The translations under genes and the position numbers were made by a program. From contig PCBK01000080.1 of assembly GCA_002731275.1 (NCBI GenBank), forward strand, positions 113,184-177,183: a DNA stretch of 64,000 bases, given 5' to 3'. The stretch comes from Deltaproteobacteria bacterium. GTDB lineage: Bacteria > Myxococcota_C > UBA6777. Shown here in pieces: positions 1-6,312 of this stretch (its first letter is position 1; the number at the start of each line of letters is the position of its first letter). Below the pieces are notes generated by a model that did no database searches, was not told where the DNA came from, and worked only from the letters and a program-made list of their open reading frames with translations.

Positions 1-1766
1 TTGAGGAGGTCTTCCATCTCCTCCATGCGCTGTTGACGAAGGAGCTGTGTCGCGGCAGGTGTACAGCTCAACATCTCGACTGCGAGGGCGCGACCTTTTC
101 CGTCTTTCTTTGGGACCAAGCGCTGGGAGAGGATCCCCTGCAATGAGAGGGAGAGGTCCATCGCGACCTGTTCTCGAAGGTGTTCAGGGTAGTAGCTCAT
201 GATACGTTGGAGCGTCTGTGTCGCGTTGATCGTGTGGAGACTGGCCAGGACGAGGTGTCCTGTTAGGGCTGCCGAGATCGCGACTGACATCGTCTCATGG
301 TCGCGCATCTCACCGATTAAGATGACGTCAGGGCTCTCCCTGACGACGTGTCGTAAGGCGGCGTGGAAGGACTCGGTGTCTGAGCCGACTTCTCGCTGTG
401 TAATGCGGCTCTTTTGGTCGTGGTGGATAAATTCGATGGGCTCTTCAATGGTGACGATGTGTGCCTGTCTGTTTTGGTTGATGTGGTTGATCAGCGCCGC
501 GAGCGTCGTTGATTTACCAGAGCCAGTGGCACCTGTGACGAGGACGAGACCTCTGTGGATTTTGGCGAAGTGGGTGAGTGACTCAGGGAGTCCCAACTCT
601 TGGAAGGTGAGATTCCCTAACGGGATCGCACGTGCGACCAACGCCATCTTGCCCGTCTGTTTGTGCAGGTTGAGACGAAAGCGCCTCTTCTCATCGATGG
701 AATAACCAATGTCGAGATCACCGGTCTCGTCGTACCGTTTGCGTGCTCGTGAGGGGAGCGCCTGCGTAAAGAAAGACTCGAATTGTTCGCGGGTGTTGGG
801 AGCGATATCTAGTGTGACGACTTTCCCGTGTACTCTGAGCGCTGGAGGTCTTGTTTCGCACAGAAAGAGGTCCGATGCGTTCCATTCATCCATATGTTGA
901 AAGAGTTGGACGATTGCATCGAGGCCTTCGAGCGCTTGCTTTTGATCTTCTGAGAGTGTCGGGGCTTTGCGCTCGACCTCCCACTCTTTGGGTAGTTTTT
1001 GTGTGGTCTTGGTGTTCTCTGTGAAAGAGACTGGGGTGGCGGGTTTGATATTCGCAATGATCTCTGGCTCATGTTGGAGGATCGGCTCAAACTCGCTGAC
1101 CTCGCCCATTTCTCTGCTCGCGAACATCTCCTTTTGTAAGAAACCTCTCTGCTCTTCGGCTTCTGAGGGAGGATCGAACTCCACCATATCATGACACCAG
1201 ACCGTGACGAGCAGTTGTCGCTCTGTCTTGGACAGAGTGTCAGGGTACACACGTGTTGGTGAGCCATAGTCCAAGAGTTGTTTTTTGGCAGAGCGTCCGA
1301 GAATGTCCAGAGAGGGAGAAGCCGGGACGGTGATGATCGGAGAGTGATGGAAGGCCGCCTGAAACAAGCGGTTGAGCAAGGTCTCATCACTTGAGCGAGC
1401 GAGACCATAGCGGACCATAAAGAGCGTGGGCAGTTGATCTGCAGGAATCATCGATGGTGAGGGGTTAGCTGAGCTTTGGAAGGAGAACTGACCTGACGTA
1501 TTGATGAAGAGTCGAATCGCCTGTTTCACGAGCGCAGAGACCATATCTTTGTCGCCGGGCCCGGTTGCTTCTAGCGGCTCATCGGACCACTGGAGACCGA
1601 CGATGCTACCATTTAGGAGACCAATTTGGCAACGTTCGCTTCCAAAGTCGACGACCATTTGGCCTGTTGCACGGTTGATCGCGCAGAGCCCAAGGAGGAG
1701 GGGAAGTGGGTTTTTCTCCAGATCACCAGAGAGCTTGGGGCCTTGTGGGGTCGCTTCGATATCCAT
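1..1766 (-). CDS. PilT-like pilus retraction ATPase with N-terminal DUF4388-like domain (C-terminus cut by window edge)
   Basis: The minus-strand frame is open from ATG 1766 to the window edge (588 codons), so the C-terminus is missing. AGGAG lies 8 bases before the ATG. Residues about 12-115 resemble a DUF4388/PATAN domain (G-Q-M-V-V-D-F-G start, L-N-G-S-I-V-G-L). A charged linker precedes a PilT/GspE-type secretion ATPase: Walker A GATGSGKST near residue 410, the Asp box V-T-I-E-E-P-I-E-F, the Walker B region I-L-I-G-E-M-R-D near 480, and the His box L-A-S-L-H-T near 505. PilT hexamers power type IV pilus retraction in the cytoplasm. No pilus structural genes are nearby, so this could instead be a motility- or signalling-specific paralogue. 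The ATPase assignment is secure and the DUF4388 part less so. Confidence 0.88.
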   Translation of the reverse strand, partial: MDIEATPQGPKLSGDLEKNPLPLLLGLCAINRATGQMVVDFGSERCQIGLLNGSIVGLQWSDEPLEATGPGDKDMVSALVKQAIRLFINTSGQFSFQSSANPSPSMIPADQLPTLFMVRYGLARSSDETLLNRLFQAAFHHSPIITVPASPSLDILGRSAKKQLLDYGSPTRVYPDTLSKTERQLLVTVWCHDMVEFDPPSEAEEQRGFLQKEMFASREMGEVSEFEPILQHEPEIIANIKPATPVSFTENTKTTQKLPKEWEVERKAPTLSEDQKQALEGLDAIVQLFQHMDEWNASDLFLCETRPPALRVHGKVVTLDIAPNTREQFESFFTQALPSRARKRYDETGDLDIGYSIDEKRRFRLNLHKQTGKMALVARAIPLGNLTFQELGLPESLTHFAKIHRGLVLVTGATGSGKSTTLAALINHINQNRQAHIVTIEEPIEFIHHDQKSRITQREVGSDTESFHAALRHVVRESPDVILIGEMRDHETMSVAISAALTGHLVLASLHTINATQTLQRIMSYYPEHLREQVAMDLSLSLQGILSQRLVPKKDGKGRALAVEMLSCTPAATQLLRQQRMEEMEDLL

Positions 1767-1802
1767 CGATGTTCTCCTGAGCGTGTTGTCTTTGAGAAGT
1801 TG

Positions 1803-1826
1803 AAGAGAGAGAGCTGAGACTCTCTT
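1803..1826. other. Small imperfect hairpin in the leader of the PilT-like gene
   Basis: AAGAGAG at 1803-1809 is complementary to CTCTCTT at 1820-1826. A tighter alternative pairs AGAGAG 1808-1813 with CTCTCT 1820-1825. It lies in the 191-base gap between two minus-strand genes. No T-run follows on the minus strand, so it is not a canonical terminator. Purine repeats make the pairing cheap, and it may have no function. Confidence 0.25.
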
Positions 1827-1957
1827 GGGGTGGAGGATTCACGTGATGAGTGTGGTGATCTGGTGGTGCTTATGTGAATGACTCCTTACAAGTTTGTGTA
1901 CCGTGAACCTTGTAAGAAACGTCTGAGTGGAGAGAAACATTCCATCAAACGTGAAGA

Positions 1958-2785
1958 TCAAAACTCGAACTCTGCTGTCCCGATGATACTCGCGCCTTCG
2001 GCTGTTCCTGCGCTGGTGAGGTTGAGCGTACCACCGATCGCTTGTCCGATGACATCGGGTTTGGTTGGGCTAAATTCGGTGAGCTGATCGAGGTACGTCG
2101 CGGTGACACTTGTGCCATCGACCTGGATTGTGCCTTTGGCGACTTTGGCCACAGGGATATCAAAGCGCAACTCTTTGGAGAGTTTCTCCGAGTACGTTGT
2201 GCTTACGATCGTTCGGAGGACAGATGCGCCCGCTTCGTTTTTGGTGACGTAGGCGTATGAGATATCAGTGAGTGAGATGCCATCGCCGTCAATTTTTCCT
2301 GTGGCGTTGTTGCTGCGTCCTGTGCCGAGGAAACAACGGTTGGAGGAGCAGACTTGGTACGATTTGCACTGTGCGTTGCTGCTACATTGGGCTTGAGGGG
2401 CTGTCGGGTTGATGACCGTGTAGCCTTTTGTAAAGGTGAACGTGATGTACCCACGTACACATTTGCTTTTGCTCTTCCAACAAACAGGCTTGCTGGGATC
2501 AGTGCAGTCATCACTGGAGGTGCATTTGATGGGGCCTTTTTCGACGACCGGTTCGGGTTGTACCGAGGCGTCTTTGACTGGCTCTTTTGTGGGCTCTTCT
2601 TTTACTGTGGGTTCTTCTTGAGCTGGTGTCTCCGGTTTCTCCGAAGTACAGGCACCTCGAACACAATACTGTCCTGTTGGGCAGTTGTAGTCTTGCGAGC
2701 ATGGACCTGCAGGATCTGAACATCCGACTGAGGACAAAAAGAACATCAAAAATAGGACACAGAAGCCAGGTAACAAACGCTTCAT
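1958..2785 (-). CDS. Cysteine-module lipoprotein of unknown function
   Basis: Start ATG 2785 is chosen because GGAGG lies 9 bases upstream; a further in-frame start 33 bases upstream lacks this. Residues 1-22 form a lipoprotein signal ending L-S-S-V-G-C. The mature protein begins with a cysteine module (C-S-Q-D-Y-N-C ... C-V-R-G-A-C), then a Pro/Glu/Lys-rich linker, a second cysteine module (C-T-S-S-D-D-C ... C-W-K-S-K-S-K-C), and a C-terminal domain of about 150 residues that looks beta-rich. It is the most downstream member of a minus-strand cluster with a barrel-like protein (39-base gap) and two thioredoxin-like lipoproteins. No enzymatic motif is seen. It is probably surface or periplasmic and acts with its neighbours. 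Confidence 0.8.
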   Translation of the reverse strand: MKRLLPGFCVLFLMFFLSSVGCSDPAGPCSQDYNCPTGQYCVRGACTSEKPETPAQEEPTVKEEPTKEPVKDASVQPEPVVEKGPIKCTSSDDCTDPSKPVCWKSKSKCVRGYITFTFTKGYTVINPTAPQAQCSSNAQCKSYQVCSSNRCFLGTGRSNNATGKIDGDGISLTDISYAYVTKNEAGASVLRTIVSTTYSEKLSKELRFDIPVAKVAKGTIQVDGTSVTATYLDQLTEFSPTKPDVIGQAIGGTLNLTSAGTAEGASIIGTAEFEF

Positions 2786-2824
2786 GAGATAAAAACCTCC
2801 TGTGAGATGGATCCCCATATGGGG

Positions 2825-4477
2825 TTATAGCCGAAAGGTGAGCTCGGTACGAAAACCTTCAAAGGCAGGGAAGATCCTGCAGACACCCGAGACACACCGA
2901 AGTCCACTTCGGCTCTGTCCATAAAATACCTTGATATAGCCGTATTGTAAAATGAAAAACTTGATCTCGCCAGCGACATAGAGTTGTCGGGCGCCTTCGT
3001 TTGTAAATTCGTTGGTGTAAGAGAAGAGAAACGCTGCACTTAAAAGTTTGGAGATGCTGTAGCTGAGCTGTGCGTCATAGATGTGATAGATGCGCTCTTG
3101 GATCTCCGTGCCCAGATCTTCTTGTTTGCGGTTCCACCAATAGCGCGTGACAAACTCGATCGAATGCTTGGGGCTGATGTGAAAGCTCGCGTCGATGTCA
3201 CCGTGGGCGAGACGCCACGTCTCAAAACCAGTGATCTCGCGAAGGCCGCCGGAGAAGGTGATCTGTGCAGTGTGCCCAAAACGGTGTTCGCCACCCGCGT
3301 AGACGTGGTGGATATGCAGTTGTTTGTCTGGCTCCTGCACCTCTGTAAAGCCAAAGCGATACATATAATTGAGAAAGAAGACAGTCTGTCGTGAGGGGAG
3401 GGTGTAATCCAAACGGACCCGAAACCCTTTGGAGTTCGAGTTCTCGCCTTGTGTATCGAGATCTTGTCGCTCCATTGTGGGTGGGTTGAGGTAGGAGAAT
3501 GGAGGGACAATCACCGTATCGTGTTGTGTCGTCGGCGAGACGATCATCGCGAATTTATGGTACCACTGCCCTTCAACTTGCAGCGTGAAAGGGAACAGGA
3601 AGGCGTTAAAGCTCGTGTACAAGGCGTACCCAGTGTTTGGGATGGTGCCTTCGAGTTGTTGCGCGACGTTCCCTTCGAAGTACACATCGAGGAAGTTAAA
3701 CAATCTCTTGAAGTCGAGTGAGCCCCCTGCGATGTGACTTTTGGCTTCAAAGAAGCTGTCGCCGAGCTTTTCGCTTTGATCGGCGTACACATAATGTGCC
3801 CCAAGTGTCATCAGGTTAAACAGCCTCTGTGAGAGGCTCGTCGTAAAGATGAAGTGGTTGGGGTCGTTGAAGAAGACTTCTTGCACAGGGTCGAGATTGT
3901 TGGTGTTGGTGAATCCCCCTGCGATCGTCGCACGAAAATCACCTTGTTCGATACTCGCCCGTCCTCCTCGAAGTGTCGTGTCGAGACCAAATTCGTCGAC
4001 CTTTCGGATGGCGAGCGCGATCCCACGGCCAACAGTCAGGTAAAAGTCACCGGCGACAAAATCGACAGGCCCCGCGCGGAACTTTAAGTACATTTTTTCG
4101 GGGATGTACTGTCCCTTGCAGTCGAAGGTCGAGCCTGTTTTACACGGGGCTTGATCGTCGTTAAAGAAGGTGAAGGTGTCGAGCCTACCTCCTACGCGAT
4201 AATCCCCGAAGACGACGTCGATGTTGAGTCTATTTTGTAAGTCTTGGTAGTCGAGGGTGTGAGCGGGTCGTTGGAATGAGAAGTTATTTTGATGCCATTC
4301 AAAGGCTGATGTGAGCGTAATGTCGACACTCAGGCGAAGATCTTTGCCTTTTTTATCCCGCATGGGGATACGAAAGGCGAGCGCGTTGGTGCTAAAGAGA
4401 ATGAGCAGGCATGTGACAAGCGCAAAGGGCGCAAATCGGTCCATTCGAGCGATAGAGCGAGAGCGGGGTGAGGTCAC
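2825..4477 (-). CDS. Predicted outer-membrane beta-barrel-like protein (DUF6029-like)
   Basis: 550 residues. The GTG at 4477 overlaps the upstream thioredoxin-lipoprotein stop as GTGA, with AAGGA just before it, indicating translational coupling; an in-frame ATG at 4444 lacks a ribosome site. A signal peptide (hydrophobic stretch ending T-N-A-L-A) is followed by many short alternating amphipathic segments rich in Phe, Tyr and Gly, and the protein ends E-L-T-F-R-L, an aromatic-rich terminus of the kind seen in outer-membrane barrels. The Y-L-K-F-R-A-G-P-V-D-F and R-G-I-A-L-A-I-R-K motifs resemble the DUF6029 family as I remember it. Coupling to a TlpA-like lipoprotein suggests a joint envelope function. 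The substrate is unknown. Confidence 0.7.
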   Translation of the reverse strand: MTSPRSRSIARMDRFAPFALVTCLLILFSTNALAFRIPMRDKKGKDLRLSVDITLTSAFEWHQNNFSFQRPAHTLDYQDLQNRLNIDVVFGDYRVGGRLDTFTFFNDDQAPCKTGSTFDCKGQYIPEKMYLKFRAGPVDFVAGDFYLTVGRGIALAIRKVDEFGLDTTLRGGRASIEQGDFRATIAGGFTNTNNLDPVQEVFFNDPNHFIFTTSLSQRLFNLMTLGAHYVYADQSEKLGDSFFEAKSHIAGGSLDFKRLFNFLDVYFEGNVAQQLEGTIPNTGYALYTSFNAFLFPFTLQVEGQWYHKFAMIVSPTTQHDTVIVPPFSYLNPPTMERQDLDTQGENSNSKGFRVRLDYTLPSRQTVFFLNYMYRFGFTEVQEPDKQLHIHHVYAGGEHRFGHTAQITFSGGLREITGFETWRLAHGDIDASFHISPKHSIEFVTRYWWNRKQEDLGTEIQERIYHIYDAQLSYSISKLLSAAFLFSYTNEFTNEGARQLYVAGEIKFFILQYGYIKVFYGQSRSGLRCVSGVCRIFPAFEGFRTELTFRL

Positions 4478-5049
4478 GGACTTTCCTTAAGCAGCGATTT
4501 GATATATTTTTCGAGGACTTTTTCGTCCCCTGGGTTGTAGCCTTGGTGGCTGGTGCGGATCTGGCCTTTGCGGTCGATCAATACGGTAAAAGGGCAGTGA
4601 CGTTTGGGGTTGAAGATGCTGACGACGCGTCCTTCTGTGTCGAGCAGGACAGAGAAGTTATAGCCATACCGGTAGATCATCGGCTTGACCTGTGACACGG
4701 AGTTGCCTTCATCGACGCTCACAGCGAGGACTTTGAGTCCTTGGTTCTTGTATCGCTCGTGTAGCTTTTGGACGTGTGGAAATTCTTTAAGACAAGGAGC
4801 GCACCACGTGGCCCAAAAGTTGAGCAAGACGACCTTGCCCTTGTATTGTTTGAGATTGTGGGAGCGGTCGTTGATGTCTCTCAAGCGAAAATTTGATGCA
4901 GCCACGCCTTTGACCGTCTTCCATTGGCTTTTTGGCGCATTCGTAGACGTTGTGCTGTTCTGTTGTTTGGTAGATGTCTTCGTTGTTGCCGGACATCCGT
5001 GCAGAAAGAAACTGAGGAGCAAGAACGTGAGGACTGCTGCCATGCGCAT
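4474..5049 (-). CDS. TlpA/ResA-like thioredoxin-fold lipoprotein
   Basis: 191 residues. The signal peptide has a lipobox (L-H-G-C, Cys19), then a Ser/Thr/Asn-rich linker and a thioredoxin-like domain with active site W-C-A-P-C (Cys83, Cys86) after V-V-L-L-N-F-W-A-T. The cis-proline region reads H-C-P-F-T-V-L-I-D, so an extra cysteine sits next to the conserved proline where most TlpA proteins have G-V-P-T. Family members reduce disulfides or deliver electrons to periplasmic cysteine proteins. It overlaps the barrel gene by 4 bases and follows a second thioredoxin-fold lipoprotein 54 bases upstream, which suggests a lipid-anchored redox relay. AGGAG lies about 10 bases before the ATG. Confidence 0.88.
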   Translation of the reverse strand: MRMAAVLTFLLLSFFLHGCPATTKTSTKQQNSTTSTNAPKSQWKTVKGVAASNFRLRDINDRSHNLKQYKGKVVLLNFWATWCAPCLKEFPHVQKLHERYKNQGLKVLAVSVDEGNSVSQVKPMIYRYGYNFSVLLDTEGRVVSIFNPKRHCPFTVLIDRKGQIRTSHQGYNPGDEKVLEKYIKSLLKESP

Positions 5050-5103
5050 CGTTGGGGATCTCCTGTCGGGGAATGGATTGGGTTTGTGAAAGGGGTGGTG
5101 TGA

Positions 5104-5910
5104 TTATTCGAGGTAAGACGCCACGATGCCTTCGAGGCGAGCGGGAAGGGCACCGGATTGTTTGTAGCGGATCTTCATATCTTTGGTGGTGATGATCATG
5201 TTGAGTGGCACCGCGTTGCGATCGAAGAATTTGCGCATGATGGCGGAACCTTCATCGCGATAGCTTGGGAACGTGAAGCCGTATGGTTTTCCGTGGCTTG
5301 CACACTCTGCTGCGGAGATCTTGCCACTCCCTGGTGTGCCATTTTCGGTCATGATGTAGACGATCGCGAGCCCTTTGCTCTTGTATTTTTGGTAGAACGC
5401 TTCGAGCGTTTGGGCTTGTGTACGACAAGAGGGGCACCAGATAGTGTGGACGGTGAGCTGGATGACTTTGATGTCTTTATCTTTGTAAAGATCGGTGAAG
5501 TCGATTTGGTTGACGCCATTGCAAGTTTTGAGTGTGATGGGGATCATCACATCACCGACGTTGATCCCGTGTGGTTCTGCGGGGTATGTCGATGCAGGGG
5601 GGTTATCAGGGGTGACAGTCTTGTCTGGTGTGCTTGTTGGCTCGTCTTTGGTTTCGCCACCGTCTGTTGTGGTTTTTGGCTCTTCGCCAGCCTTCTCTTC
5701 TTTCGTCGCGGGGACGTTCTCTTTTTTGGTGCATTTACCGTCGTAGCAAACTTCACCTTCACTACAAGAGTAGTCTTGTGCACAGGCTAGCCCTTCGGTT
5801 GTTGACTTTGTGGAGGGGTCACTACATGCCCAAAAAGCAGCGAGCAGACCAAACGCCAGACACCATGTCGTGATTCTTCTCATCATCCTATTTGCCCTTT
5901 TTTGTTCCAT
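5104..5910 (-). CDS. Thioredoxin-fold lipoprotein with N-terminal cysteine module
   Basis: 268 residues from ATG 5910, with AGGT 6 bases upstream. The lipobox is A-F-W-A-C (Cys29). A cysteine module (C-A-Q-D-Y-S-C ... C-Y-D-G-K-C) follows, closely like the one in the lipoprotein at 1958-2785, then a Thr/Pro/Glu-rich linker, then an AhpC/TlpA-like domain with W-C-P-S-C (Cys159, Cys162). It retains a late proline (N-A-V-P-L-N-M-I-I) as in the cis-Pro loop. It is probably outer-membrane anchored by a long flexible linker and is the first gene of the minus-strand cluster 1958-5910. The partner substrate is unknown. Alternative ATGs at 5886 and 5883 have weaker ribosome sites. Confidence 0.82.
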   Translation of the reverse strand: MEQKRANRMMRRITTWCLAFGLLAAFWACSDPSTKSTTEGLACAQDYSCSEGEVCYDGKCTKKENVPATKEEKAGEEPKTTTDGGETKDEPTSTPDKTVTPDNPPASTYPAEPHGINVGDVMIPITLKTCNGVNQIDFTDLYKDKDIKVIQLTVHTIWCPSCRTQAQTLEAFYQKYKSKGLAIVYIMTENGTPGSGKISAAECASHGKPYGFTFPSYRDEGSAIMRKFFDRNAVPLNMIITTKDMKIRYKQSGALPARLEGIVASYLE

Positions 5911-6150
5911 AAATACCTACATCAAACTTTTCCTTGAACCCTCTCAGGGTAAGGCTTCTCTGTCGATTGTACAAGCTCTTTTTCTCAATCTCAATGGGGA
6001 CTCACTGCCACCTCACTTGGGCCTTGTCCACCGTCCGTTATCTCACAAGCATCAAAGAGCAACGTGATAGGGTGGAGAACAAAGGCATCCAGCGTGACAA
6101 TTTGTTTGCGTTTTGAACGTCGTTCGAAATCTGAAATACAAAAGACCATA

Positions 6151-6182
6151 GGAGGCCTTTACAATGGATGATGGATTTTGAC
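6151..6182 (+). other. Perfect Shine-Dalgarno followed by a five-codon minigene
   Basis: AGGAGG at 6151-6156 is followed 8 bases later by ATG 6165, which encodes M-D-D-G-F and then TGA at 6180-6182. It lies about 130 bases before the lipoprotein gene at 6313. It lies upstream of the candidate promoter at 6203-6231, so it would be transcribed only from an earlier start. It may be chance, a leader peptide or a degraded gene start. Confidence 0.3.
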
Positions 6183-6202
6183 TGAAGACCTACCATATGT
6201 AG

Positions 6203-6231
6203 TTGACGATATATTGTAAAAAGAATACAAC
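6203..6231 (+). promoter_or_regulatory. Candidate sigma70-like promoter for the lipoprotein gene at 6313
   Basis: TTGACG (6203-6208) and TACAAC (6226-6231) are separated by 17 bases. This would start transcription near 6238 with a leader of about 75 bases. Five of six and four of six consensus matches make it plausible but unproven. Confidence 0.35.
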
Positions 6232-6312
6232 CATATCACTTGTTTTCTTTTGTATGTCTTGTAACGCCTTTGATGTTGACACACCTTTTGTGTCCTATAT
6301 ACGGAGAAAAGT

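Larger units (their letters stand above)
5911..6312. other. 402-base divergent intergenic region
   Basis: This gap separates the minus-strand thioredoxin-lipoprotein cluster from the plus-strand lipoprotein gene. It should hold promoters for both. The only elements I can point to are the candidate promoter at 6203-6231 and the strong ribosome site with a five-codon reading frame at 6151-6182. No RNA gene or convincing longer coding sequence is visible. Confidence 0.5.

Noticed and set aside
6276..6301. TTGACA and TATATA before the lipoprotein gene at 6313.
   Set aside because: Spacing is only 14 bases, and the implied transcript would start inside the ribosome site.
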